A stretch of DNA of 64,000 bases from an uncultured Bacteroidia bacterium (GCA_902773925.1 CACYGI010000003.1:1-64000); one strand, 5' to 3'; counted from the first letter of the stretch, positions 42,146-51,946 are shown. The notes: generated from the sequence alone by a model not told the origin. Program-made: numbers and translations.

Positions 42146-43525
42146 TTATTTGAATAATCCACGTATGTCATTGCCGAAGGCAAGTACCATCAGACCAATG
42201 AGAAAAATCATGCCAATGGTCTCGGCCACCTGCAGGAACTTGTCGCCGGGCTTGCGGCCGGTGATGGCTTCCACGATCAAAAAGAGGATGTGACCGCCGT
42301 CAAGACCGGGAATCGGGATGATATTGAGCACGCCAAGCATAATGGAGAGAAATGCGCAGATCGACCAGAACTTGGACCAGTCCCACTGCTCGGGGAATAT
42401 CTTGCCGATGGCGATGAAGCTTCCCACGGACTTGTAGGCTCCTGTCTTGGGGGTAAATATCAGTCCCAGCTCCTTGACATAGCCTGAGACCGTCTTCCAG
42501 GCTTTTACGGCCCCGGCCGGAATGGCCTCCAGCAGTCCGTATTCGCGGCGGGTGATGGTCAGCATCTGCATCGGATCGGTGAGGTACACCCCGATAAGGC
42601 CGCTCTCATCAACATTTACCGGCACGGTTAGACTCTCTTCACCTCGCAGTACGGTAAGCTCAATCTCTTCTCCAGCGTGAGCAGCGAACGAATTTAAGAC
42701 ACTTGAAACAATCGTCATAGGCTCGCCGCAGACCGCCGTCACGCGGTCTCCCTCCTGCAGCCCGCAGCCGGCGTTGGGCGAATCCGGCAGCAGGCCGGCC
42801 ACGACGAACGGCACGGCGACGGTAAACATTCCCGGAGTGTTGAGCATCGCGGGAAGATAGTTCTCGTCGATACGCACGGTGACGATCTCACCATCACGCA
42901 GCACCGTCACTTCACGGGCCTGCTGCCGCAGCATATCTATCTGAATGTTGGCGAAATTGTCCACCTCGTGGCCTTCGATGGCCAGAATCCTGTCTCCGTC
43001 ACGGAATCCTATCTCCGCCGAAAGATCATTGACGGCTATGCCGTAAACGGCGTCTTCGTTGCGCAGATACTCCTCGCCCCAGGCATGCAGGATGCCTGCA
43101 TAGAGCACGACGGCAAGTATGAAGTTGAAAAATACGCCACCGAACATTATCCAGAACCTCTGCCAGAGATTCTTCGTACGGAACTCCCACGGCTGAGGAG
43201 GGCCCGCCAGGTCTTCCTTGTCCGTGGTCTCGTCGATCATTCCGGAAATCTTGCAGTAGCCTCCGAAGGGCACCCAGCCGATACCGTACTCAGTGCATTC
43301 GGGATGCTCGTCCCATTCTCCGCCGTTGGCCGACAGCACCTTGCAGTGCAGCTTGCCGCCGAAACGCTTGAACTTTATAAGCGAAAATCGCGGATTGAAA
43401 AACAGATAGAACTTCTCGACGCGTGTCTTGGAAAGTTTTGCGAAGAAGAAATGTCCGAATTCGTGGACAAGAATGAGCAGCGAAAGGGCCAGAATGACCT
43501 GGACGGCCTTGATCAGTACAACCAT
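42146..43525 (-). CDS. rseP: RIP metalloprotease RseP (site-2 protease)
   Basis: A 459-residue inner-membrane zinc protease that cuts transmembrane segments of anti-sigma factors and remnant signal peptides. Active-site HEFGH at 21-25 in the first helix, and the third ligand in LDGGH near the C terminus (IIPIPGLDGGHILF). Two PDZ domains lie between (about 140-330). It is coupled to dxr (2-base gap) and followed by DUF4837. Confidence 0.94.
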   Translation of the reverse strand: MVVLIKAVQVILALSLLILVHEFGHFFFAKLSKTRVEKFYLFFNPRFSLIKFKRFGGKLHCKVLSANGGEWDEHPECTEYGIGWVPFGGYCKISGMIDETTDKEDLAGPPQPWEFRTKNLWQRFWIMFGGVFFNFILAVVLYAGILHAWGEEYLRNEDAVYGIAVNDLSAEIGFRDGDRILAIEGHEVDNFANIQIDMLRQQAREVTVLRDGEIVTVRIDENYLPAMLNTPGMFTVAVPFVVAGLLPDSPNAGCGLQEGDRVTAVCGEPMTIVSSVLNSFAAHAGEEIELTVLRGEESLTVPVNVDESGLIGVYLTDPMQMLTITRREYGLLEAIPAGAVKAWKTVSGYVKELGLIFTPKTGAYKSVGSFIAIGKIFPEQWDWSKFWSICAFLSIMLGVLNIIPIPGLDGGHILFLIVEAITGRKPGDKFLQVAETIGMIFLIGLMVLAFGNDIRGLFK

Positions 43526-43527
43526 TA

Positions 43528-44706
43528 TCAGTTAAAATGCTTTTTCAAAATAGTTTCTGCGATACGCCTTGCTTCAAAATTCGTGCTGAAAACATCATCG
43601 AGCGAAGGCTTTTCGATAAAAGGAGCCGCCGCCAGCGTTTCGCTGACGATTGTCGGGATGTCCGTAAACCGGATCCTGCCCTCAAGAAATGCGCTGACGG
43701 CAATCTCGTTGCCGGCGTTCATCGTGCAGCAGGCGGTGCCTCCGCGGCTGACGCAGTCCCGTGCGATGGCAAGGCAGGGGAATCGGTCGGTATCGGGCTG
43801 CTCGAAGTGGAGAGCGCCCATTTTGACGAAGTCAACCCGTTCGACATCAAGCTCCTGGCGCAGCGGATAGCTGAGCGCATACTGGATGGGCAGTCGCATG
43901 TCGGGAGCGGCCATCTGGGCCATCACGCTGCCGTCAGCAAACCGCACCATCGAGTGGATGACGGATTCGGGGTGGATGAGCACCTCGATGTCCTCCGGTG
44001 CCATATCGAACAGCCACCGTGCCTCTATCAGCTCAAGCCCCTTGTTCATCAGGCTGGCCGAATCGATGGTCACCTTCGCGCCCATCTTCCAGCGGGGATG
44101 CTTAAGCGCGGCATCCACCGTTACCTCGTGCAGCTGCTCTGCAGTAAACTGTCGGAACGGGCCGCCCGAGCCTGTCAGGATGAGCTTTACGGGACGGATC
44201 CTCTCGCCCTGAAGGCATTGGAAAATGGCTGAATGTTCCGAATCCACGGGCAGGATGGGCGAGCCGCTTTCGCGGGCCAGAGGCATTATGATGCCGCCCG
44301 CCGCGACCAGCGTTTCCTTATTGGCCAGGGCGATGGCCTTGCCGGCACGGATGGCGGCCACAGTCGATTCAAGCCCGCTGAATCCGACCATTGCCGTAAG
44401 CACCATATCCACGTTGTCGGCGGCCACCAGGTCGCAGACGGACTCCATCCCTGCAAACACCTTAATATAGAGGGGCTGAAGCGCGTCGGCAACCTCGTGG
44501 TAGCGGTCCGGATTGCAGATGACCACGGCCGAGGGTTCAAACTCTTTCGCCTGCTGGATGAGCAGGTCGGTATTGTTGTTGGCTGTCAGCAGCTCTATCG
44601 AGAACAGATCGCGGTGGCGGCGGACTACATCCAGGGCCTGTGTGCCTATCGAGCCGGTAGAGCCGAGGATGGCCAGGCGCCGCTTCGTGGCGGAAGAATT
44701 GTTCAT
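43528..44706 (-). CDS. dxr: 1-deoxy-D-xylulose-5-phosphate reductoisomerase
   Basis: A 392-residue NADPH-dependent enzyme converting DXP to MEP, the second step of non-mevalonate isoprenoid synthesis. N-terminal Rossmann motif LGSTGSIGTQALDV, metal site VDSEHSAIFQ with LTGSGGPF, then SLMNKGLE and HPESVIHSMV. Full length. Its operon partners M23, rseP and DUF4837 are envelope genes. Confidence 0.96.
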   Translation of the reverse strand: MNNSSATKRRLAILGSTGSIGTQALDVVRRHRDLFSIELLTANNNTDLLIQQAKEFEPSAVVICNPDRYHEVADALQPLYIKVFAGMESVCDLVAADNVDMVLTAMVGFSGLESTVAAIRAGKAIALANKETLVAAGGIIMPLARESGSPILPVDSEHSAIFQCLQGERIRPVKLILTGSGGPFRQFTAEQLHEVTVDAALKHPRWKMGAKVTIDSASLMNKGLELIEARWLFDMAPEDIEVLIHPESVIHSMVRFADGSVMAQMAAPDMRLPIQYALSYPLRQELDVERVDFVKMGALHFEQPDTDRFPCLAIARDCVSRGGTACCTMNAGNEIAVSAFLEGRIRFTDIPTIVSETLAAAPFIEKPSLDDVFSTNFEARRIAETILKKHFN

Positions 44707-44712
44707 TGTTCG

Positions 44713-45567
44713 TCAGAATTTGATATACAGTGCAGGATCGACAGCTTCGCCCTGATACCAGAGTTCGAAATGAAGATGCGCCCCTGAGGCCTGAGCTCCG
44801 ACTACGGCTACCTGCGTGCCGGCCGTCACCCTGTTTCCCGCCTGGCAGAGCAGCTTCCCGCAATGGCGGCAGATGGAGACCAGGCCGCCGTCGTGCTGGA
44901 TCACTATGCTGTACAGCTCGCGGTCATTCCACTGGGTGAAAAGCACCGTGCCGTCGGCAATGGCATATACGACGGAGCCTTCGGCAGCCGAAATATCCAG
45001 ATGGCGCTCATCCTGCACCGGCGAGAAGGGATGGATTATGACGCCCTTCAGGGGAGTGAAAAGATGCATCCCTTCGATGCGGGTGATGGGGCTGCGGCGG
45101 CGCAGCTCGGTGTTGAGCTGCTGCTTGCGGAGCTCTTCGCGGAGCAGCGAATCGTTCGCGGCGATGACGGCCCTTGCCGAATCGCTGAGCGAAGTAGGCT
45201 CGGCCGTCGAGACTGGGTCGATGCTGAGCGGCTGCTGACCTGTCACGATGCGCTGTATGTTGGCCACCTGGAATGCCCAGGTATCGAGTACTGTCTCGAG
45301 CGAATCGACTTTGAGCAGGTTTTCCATCGCCGCCTGCCGCGTCTGCGAAGTAGGATAGCCGGGAACGCTCTGGCGCAGCGGAGTGTGCGCCGTCAGCAGA
45401 TGGCCCAGAAACATTACGACCAGCAGGACGCTCAGGCAGAATATGGCCAGATTGACGCCTCTGGTGGTGATATCGAGTATCTTGCGGCCGGCCTTTTTGT
45501 CCTCGAAGAGAATGTGGTAGCGGCCCCTGTGTTCTTTTTCTCTGTCTGCTTTAGTCTTTTGTGCCAT
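44713..45567 (-). CDS. M23/LytM-domain protein, possibly catalytically degenerate
   Basis: A 284-residue protein: a basic cytoplasmic N terminus, one transmembrane helix (about 37-60), a coiled-coil-prone stretch (about 80-155) and a LytM domain (about 170-280). The HxH motif is present (GAHLHFELW, H264 and H266) and His235 is plausible. The first zinc ligand is questionable, because the canonical H-x3-D reads E187-R-H-L-D191 here. It may thus be an amidase activator of the EnvC/NlpD kind rather than an endopeptidase. First gene of the dxr-rseP operon. Confidence 0.8.
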   Translation of the reverse strand: MAQKTKADREKEHRGRYHILFEDKKAGRKILDITTRGVNLAIFCLSVLLVVMFLGHLLTAHTPLRQSVPGYPTSQTRQAAMENLLKVDSLETVLDTWAFQVANIQRIVTGQQPLSIDPVSTAEPTSLSDSARAVIAANDSLLREELRKQQLNTELRRRSPITRIEGMHLFTPLKGVIIHPFSPVQDERHLDISAAEGSVVYAIADGTVLFTQWNDRELYSIVIQHDGGLVSICRHCGKLLCQAGNRVTAGTQVAVVGAQASGAHLHFELWYQGEAVDPALYIKF

Positions 45568-45575
45568 AAAAACAT

Positions 45576-45583
45576 TAACTTTG
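45576..45583 (+). promoter_or_regulatory. -7 box of ruvX
   Basis: TAACTTTG, 7 bases before the ruvX ATG, giving an almost leaderless mRNA. The -33 half is unclear. Confidence 0.5.
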
Positions 45584-45590
45584 CGTTAAT

Positions 45591-46007
45591 ATGGATAGGC
45601 TTGTAGGAATCGATTACGGCAGAAAGCGCGTCGGTGTGGCGGTCAGCGATCCGCTTGGCATATTCGCTTCTGCGCTGGAAACGGTTCCTTCCGCAAAGAT
45701 AATAGAATATCTCCAAAAATATGCCGCGGCAGAGCATATCAGGATGTTCGTGGTCGGTTATCCGATGAACCTGGACAACCGCCCGGCAGAGGCCGCAGCC
45801 GACGTGGATGTATTTCTCAAGCAACTCAAGAAGCATTTCCCCGATATTCCGGTAGAACTTGAGGACGAGCGGTTCACCTCCGTGCTGGCCCATCGCGCGC
45901 TTTTGGACAGCGGAGTTAAGAAGATGGACCGCCGCGACAAGAATGCCGTCGATTGCGTGAGCGCAGCGCTTATCCTGCAGACTTATATGGACAGAAATAA
46001 CCGATAA
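45591..46007 (+). CDS. ruvX: RuvX/YqgF family RNase H-fold nuclease
   Basis: A 138-residue protein with the YqgF signature: GIDYGRKRVGVAVSD (catalytic Asp8), VGYPMNLDN, LEDERFTS and the final Asp in DAVDCVSAALIL-like NAVDCVSA. Proposed Holliday-junction resolvase, also linked to pre-16S rRNA 5' processing. It heads an operon with def and a phosphohexomutase, with 4-base gaps. Confidence 0.93.
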   Translation: MDRLVGIDYGRKRVGVAVSDPLGIFASALETVPSAKIIEYLQKYAAAEHIRMFVVGYPMNLDNRPAEAAADVDVFLKQLKKHFPDIPVELEDERFTSVLAHRALLDSGVKKMDRRDKNAVDCVSAALILQTYMDRNNR

Positions 46008-46011
46008 AGAG

Positions 46012-46572
46012 ATGATATATCCGATTTATATCTATGGATCACAAGTTCTCCGCCAGAAGGCCCAGCCGGCCGATACGGAGGATCGCGAAGGCCTGAGCGA
46101 ATTGCTGGCCAATATGATCGAGACCATGAAAAATGCCGACGGATGCGGCCTTGCCGCGCCGCAGGTGGGCATTTCGCGCCGCGTGCTGGTCGTGGACGGC
46201 AACGAGCTGCGGGACCGCTATCCCGAACTTGAGGGATTCCACCGTGAGATGATCAATCCAGAAGTCACCTTCGAAAGCGAGGAGACGAGCCAGTACAACG
46301 AAGGCTGCCTGAGCATTCCGGACCTGGATGCCGATATAGTCCGTCCGCGCAGGATCCGGGTCAGCTATATCAATGCCGATTTCAAGCAGGTCGAAGAGGA
46401 GTTTGACGATTTCGCTTCGCGGATGATACAGCACGAGCTTGACCATCTCGACGGCATCCTCTATACCGACCACGCTTCGCCTATCCGCAAGAAGCTGATT
46501 GCCGCGAAGCTCGTGGCCATCCAGAAGGGCCGGGTGAAGACATCTTACAGGGTAAAATCCGATAAAAAATAA
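46012..46572 (+). CDS. def: Peptide deformylase
   Basis: A 186-residue metalloenzyme removing N-formyl groups from nascent proteins. The three motifs are complete: GCGLAAPQVG, EGCLSIP and QHELDHLDG. Normal length. It lies 4 bases from both ruvX and the next gene. Confidence 0.97.
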   Translation: MIYPIYIYGSQVLRQKAQPADTEDREGLSELLANMIETMKNADGCGLAAPQVGISRRVLVVDGNELRDRYPELEGFHREMINPEVTFESEETSQYNEGCLSIPDLDADIVRPRRIRVSYINADFKQVEEEFDDFASRMIQHELDHLDGILYTDHASPIRKKLIAAKLVAIQKGRVKTSYRVKSDKK

Positions 46573-46576
46573 CTAT

Positions 46577-47923
46577 ATGGGAGCTTTTCACGCTTATGAT
46601 ATCCGCGGCATCTACGGAGTTGACCTGGACGCGGATTTCGCATACAAGGCAGGCTATTTCCTGCCCGAACTTCTCAAGACCGACCGCATCCTGCTGGGCC
46701 GCGACATGCGTACCTCGTCGGATGTGCTGCACGATGCATTCGTCAAAGGTGCGACTGACGCCGGCGCGGATGTCTGGGATCTTGGCCTGAGTTCCACTCC
46801 GATGGTGTACTACGGTACCGCCCGCCACGGATTCAAGGCTTCGGTACAGATTACCGCTTCGCACAATCCGAAGGAATACAACGGTATGAAGATTTCGCGC
46901 GAAAACGCGCTTCCCGTAGGTCTCGATGCGGGTCTTGGAGTTCTCAAGAAGTGGATGGAGGAGGGCAGGCCGATGCCTCCCGCAGCCAGGAAGGGCAGCG
47001 TGCATCCGTTTGATATCCGCGCAGAGTATCTCGAGTTCCTCCTCAAGTACAAGAAGGACCTCTCCGGCATCAAGATGGCCATCGACTGCTCCAACGGTAT
47101 GGCGGCGATGTTCGTACACGATATTTTCGGTGAGGCGCCGGCATATATCTTCGATGAGCTTGACGGCACCTTCCCCAATCACGAGGCCAATCCTCTGCTG
47201 GCGGAGAATCGCGTCGATCTTCAGAAGCTGGTCCGCAGAGAGGGCAGCGACGTGGGCGTGGTCTATGACGGCGATGCCGACCGCGTGATGTTCCTGGACG
47301 AAAAGGGCGATTTTATCCCGCCGGATCTGATCATCGCCCTGCTGGGCCGCTATTTCCTCGACGAGCGTGGCGAACGCGGCATCGTGCTGCAGGATATCCG
47401 CTCCTCCAAATCCGTCGCCGAATACGTCGGACCCAAGGGCGGAAAGGTCGCAACGTGGAAGGTGGGCCGCGCATTTGCCGCACCGCGCCTGCGCGAACTG
47501 GACGGCATTTACGGCGGCGAGCTGGCCGGCCACTACTATTTCAGGGATTTCTTCTATTCGGACAGCGGACTGCTGGCCTCGCTGCTCGTGCTCAATATCG
47601 TAGCGGACATCAAGCGCGAAGGCGGCACGCTCTCGCAGGTCATCGCCGGTATCTCGCACTACCGCAATTCGGGCGAGATCAATTTCAAGATCGATGATAA
47701 GCAGGGCGCGATGGATGCCGTCCGCGACTATTTTACCTCGCAGGAGGAGGCCACCGCTTCGCTGGATTTCGACGGTTATCGCGTCGAATTCCCCGACTGG
47801 TGGTTCAATATCCGTCCTTCCAACACGGAGCCGTACCTTCGCTTTATATGCGAGGCGGTCACTCAGGAACTGTTGGATGAAAAAGTCGCCAAGGCGCGCG
47901 AGATCATAATGTCCCGTGCGTAG
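46577..47923 (+). CDS. Phosphomannomutase/phosphoglucomutase
   Basis: A 448-residue alpha-D-phosphohexomutase. The N terminus FHAYDIRGIYG, the phosphoserine loop TASHNPKEYNGMK, metal loop DGDADRVMF, sugar loop GGELAGHYYF and phosphate-binding RPSNTEPYLR are all present. It interconverts hexose 1- and 6-phosphates for surface polysaccharide precursors (manB-like). Convergent with rimM, 5 bases apart. Confidence 0.93.
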   Translation: MGAFHAYDIRGIYGVDLDADFAYKAGYFLPELLKTDRILLGRDMRTSSDVLHDAFVKGATDAGADVWDLGLSSTPMVYYGTARHGFKASVQITASHNPKEYNGMKISRENALPVGLDAGLGVLKKWMEEGRPMPPAARKGSVHPFDIRAEYLEFLLKYKKDLSGIKMAIDCSNGMAAMFVHDIFGEAPAYIFDELDGTFPNHEANPLLAENRVDLQKLVRREGSDVGVVYDGDADRVMFLDEKGDFIPPDLIIALLGRYFLDERGERGIVLQDIRSSKSVAEYVGPKGGKVATWKVGRAFAAPRLRELDGIYGGELAGHYYFRDFFYSDSGLLASLLVLNIVADIKREGGTLSQVIAGISHYRNSGEINFKIDDKQGAMDAVRDYFTSQEEATASLDFDGYRVEFPDWWFNIRPSNTEPYLRFICEAVTQELLDEKVAKAREIIMSRA

Positions 47924-47928
47924 CTGAT

Positions 47929-48402
47929 TTAGTCCTCTTCAGGCAGAAGACCGGCGGGGATGCGCAGAGTAAGCGTGTCCCTGCCTGCTTTTATGATGAG
48001 ATCCTCGTGGAGGGGTAGCACTACGCGCGTGCCCTTGTAATCTACCTCTATGCAGAGATTGCCCGGGAAGTCGAGCACTTCGGTGACCGGTCCGATGCTG
48101 CGGCCTTTCTCGTCGCGGATCTTGATTCCGATGAGCGAGGCTTCATCGTCGTCCGATGTCTCGTCGTCGAAGGTAAATTCGTGGCCTACAAGCTCCTCGG
48201 CCTCTTCGAGGCTGTCCACGTCTTCGAACTTGATTATCCACTTGCCGCCTTTTTCGAAGGCGTTTTCAATAAAGAAAGGAACCGGAAGACCGTCGATGAT
48301 GACGGTTACCGGTCCCTCGGTCTTTCCATCCCAGTCCCCTGTGGCGCTGCGGCTGATAGCTACTGCGCCCCCGGTTCCGTAGGATTTAAGGATTTTTTGC
48401 AC
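47929..48402 (-). CDS. rimM: Ribosome maturation factor RimM
   Basis: A 157-residue protein that binds S19 during 30S assembly. RimM N-terminal barrel (GTGGAVAISRSA to the FVEDVDSLEEAEELVGHEFTF-like region) and PRC-barrel domain (IGPVTEVLDFPGNLCIEVDYKG, VVLPLHEDLI). The open frame continues upstream inside rpsP, so the GTG at 48402, 13 bases after the rpsP stop, is the likely start. rpsP-rimM is a classic gene pair. Confidence 0.85.
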   Translation of the reverse strand: MQKILKSYGTGGAVAISRSATGDWDGKTEGPVTVIIDGLPVPFFIENAFEKGGKWIIKFEDVDSLEEAEELVGHEFTFDDETSDDDEASLIGIKIRDEKGRSIGPVTEVLDFPGNLCIEVDYKGTRVVLPLHEDLIIKAGRDTLTLRIPAGLLPEED

Positions 48403-48415
48403 GGGAGAGCTTTGC

Positions 48416-48982
48416 TTATGCTTCCGGAGCAGCTTCTTCGGCGGGAGCTTCAGTCTCGGCAGCCTCGGCAGCGGCAGCTTCAGCAGCGGCCTCAGCCTCA
48501 GCGGCAGCCTTTGCGGCAGCCTCTTCAGCCTTCTTCTTGGCGATAGCCTCGGCGCGTTCGTTGTTGACCTTTGCCTCAGCCTTGATAGCAGCCTTGTGAG
48601 CCTCTGCATCTGCTTCCGAAATGTTCTGCTTCTTTGCAGCGAGCTTCGAATCCTTACCTGCTTTCCAGGCATTCCACTTCTGATCAGCCTGCTCCTGGGT
48701 CAGCGCGCCTTTCTGGACACCGCCCTGGAGGTGCTTCCGGAGAAGAACACCCTCATAGGAGAGGATCCTGCGTGCCGTGGTGGTCGGCTGCGCACCGTCG
48801 TTGAGCCACTTGAGGGCACGCTCGGAGTTGAGCACGATGGTTGCGGGGTTGGTGTTGGGATTGTAGGTGCCGATCTGCTCGATCAGGCGTCCGTCGCGGG
48901 GCGAGCGGACATCCGTCACTACGATGTGAAAGAAAGCGTAGTTCTTCTTGCCGTGACGGGAAAGGCGGATTTTTACAGCCAT
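48416..48982 (-). CDS. rpsP: 30S ribosomal protein S16 with a long Ala/Glu-rich tail
   Basis: A 188-residue protein. Residues 1-85 are a standard S16 ([34 protein letters not shown]). Residues about 95-188 form a helical, then Ala/Glu-rich low-complexity extension ([24 protein letters not shown]), as in other Bacteroidota S16 proteins. The leader (48983-49044) has a small hairpin (aagttaa/ttaactt, 49000-49021) just ahead of the start, which might serve feedback control. Confidence 0.95.
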   Translation of the reverse strand: MAVKIRLSRHGKKNYAFFHIVVTDVRSPRDGRLIEQIGTYNPNTNPATIVLNSERALKWLNDGAQPTTTARRILSYEGVLLRKHLQGGVQKGALTQEQADQKWNAWKAGKDSKLAAKKQNISEADAEAHKAAIKAEAKVNNERAEAIAKKKAEEAAAKAAAEAEAAAEAAAAEAAETEAPAEEAAPEA

Positions 48983-49044
48983 TTCAAAAACAAATTAAAG
49001 TTAATAAAGCAGTTAACTTCCTTATCTTCTCGAGAAAAGGTGCG

Positions 49045-49074
49045 CAAAGATACGTTTTTTAGTTGAGAATCAAA
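49045..49074 (-). promoter_or_regulatory. Promoter of rpsP-rimM
   Basis: On the minus strand TTTG (49071-49074), an 18-base spacer, and TATCTTTG (49045-49052). The leader to rpsP is about 55-60 bases. Confidence 0.6.
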
Positions 49075-49097
49075 AAATATTTTTTCCTTCATCAATA

Positions 49098-49132
49098 AGA
49101 AAGAGGGGCGGCCTGCAGGCGCCCCTCTTTCT
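49098..49132. terminator. Hairpin between the cyclophilin gene and rpsP
   Basis: A perfect 13-bp stem, agaaagaggggcg with cgcccctctttct, around gcctgcagg. A second hairpin (taacctatga/tcataggtta) lies at 49144-49179, nearer the cyclophilin stop. T runs are short, so the pair is a likely but not certain terminator for the cyclophilin gene. Confidence 0.55.
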
Positions 49133-49201
49133 CTTAACCTAATTAACCTATGAAAAAATTACTTGTTCGTCATAGGTTAAAGCAAAGGCCGTGCCACAAT
49201 T

Positions 49202-49945
49202 TTATTTATCGGTCTTAACCGGTGAAATTTGTTCGATGCTGATAATCTCTACCGGCTTGACGGGACGGTTGGTGCGCGGCTCGGTGGCGACAGTGGCTAT
49301 GCGGTCCACGATATCCAAACCCTTGGTCACCTCGCCGAAAACGGTGTATTCGCCGTTCAGGTGGCGGCAATTATCCGGATCGTGCACGATGTAGAACTGC
49401 GAGCCGGAAGACTCCTTAGCGGGATTGACCTTGTCCCCCCGACGGGCTGCGGCCAGTGCGCCCTTGACGTGGGAGTGCTCCGCAGTAATCTCGGCGGGGA
49501 TGGTATAGCCGGGACCGCCCTGACCCCACTCCGACATACGGGTCGAATCCTTGGTATTGGGGTCGCCGCACTGTATCATGAAGTCCTTGATAACGCGATG
49601 GAAGAGAATCCCGTCATAGAACTTGGAATTCGCCAGGCGGATGAAGTTTTCTTTATGGAGCGGCGTGTCGTCGTAGAGCTTGACGGTGATGTCGCCGTAG
49701 CTTGTCTTGATCTTGAAAATGGTCTCTTGTGTTGCCATAACTTCTGTTGCTGTGTTGTCTTCTGTAGCGGAGGAAGCTGCCTCAACGGGCTGTGCATCGG
49801 GCTCTGCCGGTGTCTCGGTGTCCTGGTCGTCCAGAATCTCGGTCGCGTCCGTAGTATCGGCCGCGTTGTCCGAGCCGGTCTTGGGTTTGCAGCCGGTGAA
49901 GGCTACCATCGCGCAGGCAAGGATAATAATAAGCGTCCTTTTCAT
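49202..49945 (-). CDS. Cyclophilin-type peptidyl-prolyl isomerase, lipoprotein
   Basis: A 247-residue lipoprotein: lipobox FTGC (Cys19), an acidic, Thr/Ala-rich linker (about 22-72), then a bacterial cyclophilin domain (IKTSYGDITVKLYDDTPLHKENF, FHRVIKDFMIQCGDP, GSQFYIVHD, YTVFGEVTKGLDIVDRIA). It assists protein folding in the periplasm or at the outer membrane. The TATCTTTG box at 49969-49976 is its likely promoter. Divergent from the flippase gene. Confidence 0.93.
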   Translation of the reverse strand: MKRTLIIILACAMVAFTGCKPKTGSDNAADTTDATEILDDQDTETPAEPDAQPVEAASSATEDNTATEVMATQETIFKIKTSYGDITVKLYDDTPLHKENFIRLANSKFYDGILFHRVIKDFMIQCGDPNTKDSTRMSEWGQGGPGYTIPAEITAEHSHVKGALAAARRGDKVNPAKESSGSQFYIVHDPDNCRHLNGEYTVFGEVTKGLDIVDRIATVATEPRTNRPVKPVEIISIEQISPVKTDK

Positions 49946-49968
49946 AATGCTTTACGTTTTTGTTGCCT

Positions 49969-49976
49969 CAAAGATA
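49969..49976 (-). promoter_or_regulatory. -7 box of the cyclophilin gene
   Basis: TATCTTTG on the minus strand, 23 bases before the ATG. It overlaps the upstream region of the divergent flippase promoter. Confidence 0.5.
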
Positions 49977-49985
49977 GCATTTATC

Positions 49986-50017
49986 TTGCCACAATAGCCG
50001 CATAAGTTGTATATTTG
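49986..50017 (+). promoter_or_regulatory. Promoter of the flippase-dut-murF operon
   Basis: TTG at 49986-49988, a 21-base spacer, and TATATTTG at 50010-50017, 20 bases before the ATG. Confidence 0.6.
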
Positions 50018-50037
50018 TCTTCTGCAACAGTCTCTAT

Positions 50038-51510
50038 ATGGCAAATCCTATCAGGCAGCTTGCGGGCGAGACCGCTATCTACGGAATGAGCACCATCCTG
50101 GCGCGCATTGTCAATTTTGCTCTGGTGCCGCTTTATACCCGCGTGCTGATGCAGGCGGACTATGGTGTGGTGACCGAAATGATGTCCTACATCGCCATCC
50201 TCCAGGTGGTGCTGGTGATGGGACTCGAGACAGGGTGTTTCAGATACGCCTCGCGCGAGGGGCAGGATTCGGTAAAGGTTTTTTCCAACGCCTTCATAAC
50301 CGTGCTGGGCGTGTGCCTGCTGTTTTTCGGAGTCATGGCGCTTCTGGCCGATCCGGTCGCCGACGCGATGGGCTATCAGGGGCACGGGCGGATGATCATG
50401 TACGTCTCTGCCATACTGCTGCTGGACAATCCTCTGGCCATCCTTTTCGCCCGTCTGCGTTACGAGCACAAGGCTCTGCGGTTTGCGCTTGTCAAGACGC
50501 TCAAGATACTGACGGAAGTGGGTATGAACCTGCTGCTGTATCTGGTTATGCCGGCGCGCTTCGCGGCCAATCCCGATCACTGGCTGCTGCGGTTCGTAAG
50601 CCCGACGCCTGATTTTACCTACGCCATCTTTGCGATTCTGGTAAGCTGCGTGGTATGCCTGCTGCTGATGCTTCCCGAGCTGATGCGTCTGCGCTGGAAG
50701 CCGGAGCGGGGCATGCTCTCGGCGCTGCTGGCATATTCGCTGCCGCTTATGGTGGCCAGCCTGCCGGGCGTGCTCAATGACTTCCTGGACCGCGTCCTGA
50801 TGCGTTTTCTCAATGCCGATCCCGCCACCTGGCGCGCCGATCTGGGCGTGTACCAGGCAGGTGTCAAGATAGCCGTGATAATGTCGCTTTTCGTGCAGAT
50901 GTTCCGATATGCAGCCGAGCCGTTCTTCTTCCAGAGGGCCAGGGATCGCAACAGCAAGGAGCTCTATGCCAAGGTGATGAACTATTTCACGGCATTCTGT
51001 ATGGCAGGATTCCTGGCCGTGATGCTCTTCATCGACGAGATAGGCCTGATCCTCGGGCGGGATTTCCGCGAAGGGCTTTCTATCGCGCCGATAATGCTGA
51101 TGGCTTATGTCCTGCTGGGCATGCTCTTCAACGTCAATATGTGGTACAAGCTCTCCGGCAAGACGCAGTATGCCGTTTGGGTGACGCTGGCGGGCCTGGT
51201 GGTCACCATCGCCGTCAATGCCGTCTGGATGCCCGTTTATTCGTATCACGCCGCCGCGTGGGGACATCTGGCAAGCTATGCCGTGATGCTCATTATCAGC
51301 GTCCTGCTGGGCAACAGGTACTACTACATCCCATACGACTGGCTGCTGCTGATACTGCTTATCGTGCTTGGCACCGGCCTGTATCTGGCCAGCGGCCTGC
51401 TGCCTCAGATGGCACTCGCGCCGAAGCTTCTCACGCGCGCGGCTATTATGCTCGCGTACGTGGCCGCGGCATTTGTTTTACTTCGTAAACCCATCCGCAA
51501 GACTATATGA
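50038..51510 (+). CDS. Polysaccharide flippase-like membrane protein (MOP superfamily)
   Basis: A 490-residue inner-membrane protein with about 12-14 hydrophobic helices. The N terminus ([30 protein letters not shown]) is typical of Wzx/oligosaccharide flippases. It probably moves a lipid-linked glycan across the inner membrane. It overlaps dut by 4 bases (ATGA) and shares its operon with murF, but no specific glycan is indicated. Confidence 0.88.
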   Translation: MANPIRQLAGETAIYGMSTILARIVNFALVPLYTRVLMQADYGVVTEMMSYIAILQVVLVMGLETGCFRYASREGQDSVKVFSNAFITVLGVCLLFFGVMALLADPVADAMGYQGHGRMIMYVSAILLLDNPLAILFARLRYEHKALRFALVKTLKILTEVGMNLLLYLVMPARFAANPDHWLLRFVSPTPDFTYAIFAILVSCVVCLLLMLPELMRLRWKPERGMLSALLAYSLPLMVASLPGVLNDFLDRVLMRFLNADPATWRADLGVYQAGVKIAVIMSLFVQMFRYAAEPFFFQRARDRNSKELYAKVMNYFTAFCMAGFLAVMLFIDEIGLILGRDFREGLSIAPIMLMAYVLLGMLFNVNMWYKLSGKTQYAVWVTLAGLVVTIAVNAVWMPVYSYHAAAWGHLASYAVMLIISVLLGNRYYYIPYDWLLLILLIVLGTGLYLASGLLPQMALAPKLLTRAAIMLAYVAAAFVLLRKPIRKTI

Positions 51511-51941
51511 AAGTAAAGATTGTCAATACCTCCGCGCATCCGCTTCCCGCTTATGCGACTTCGGCTTCGGCCGGAATGGACCTGCTGGCCAACATCGAAG
51601 AGCCGCTTACGCTGGGAATGCTCGATCGGGCGATGATCCCCACAGGCATCTCGATCCAGCTGCCCGAGGGCTATGAGGCTCAGGTGCGCCCCCGTAGCGG
51701 CCTTGCCGCCCGTTACGGCATCAGCGTGACCAACAGCCCCGGCACCATAGACGCCGACTATCGCGGAGAGATCAAAGTCCTGCTGATCAATCTTTCGCGC
51801 GAGCCTTATACGGTCCAGCCCGGAGAGCGTATAGCCCAGCTGGTGGTGGCCCGCCACGAGAGGGTGGAGTGGGAGAGTGTCGAGGCCCTGGATGAGACAG
51901 ACCGTGGTGCGGGCGGGTTTGGAAGTACCGGTAAAAAGTAA
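51507..51941 (+). CDS. dut: dUTP diphosphatase
   Basis: A 144-residue trimeric dUTPase that hydrolyses dUTP to dUMP. Motifs in order: [40 protein letters not shown] and the C-terminal P-loop-like [10 protein letters not shown]. It overlaps the flippase stop and lies 5 bases before murF. Confidence 0.97.
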   Translation: MKVKIVNTSAHPLPAYATSASAGMDLLANIEEPLTLGMLDRAMIPTGISIQLPEGYEAQVRPRSGLAARYGISVTNSPGTIDADYRGEIKVLLINLSREPYTVQPGERIAQLVVARHERVEWESVEALDETDRGAGGFGSTGKK

Positions 51942-51946
51942 GATCA

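Noticed and set aside
49981..51267. 428-residue minus-strand frame rich in His and Gln opposite the flippase gene.
   Set aside because: Composition is that expected of the complement of Leu/Met-rich membrane codons; no start signals or motifs.
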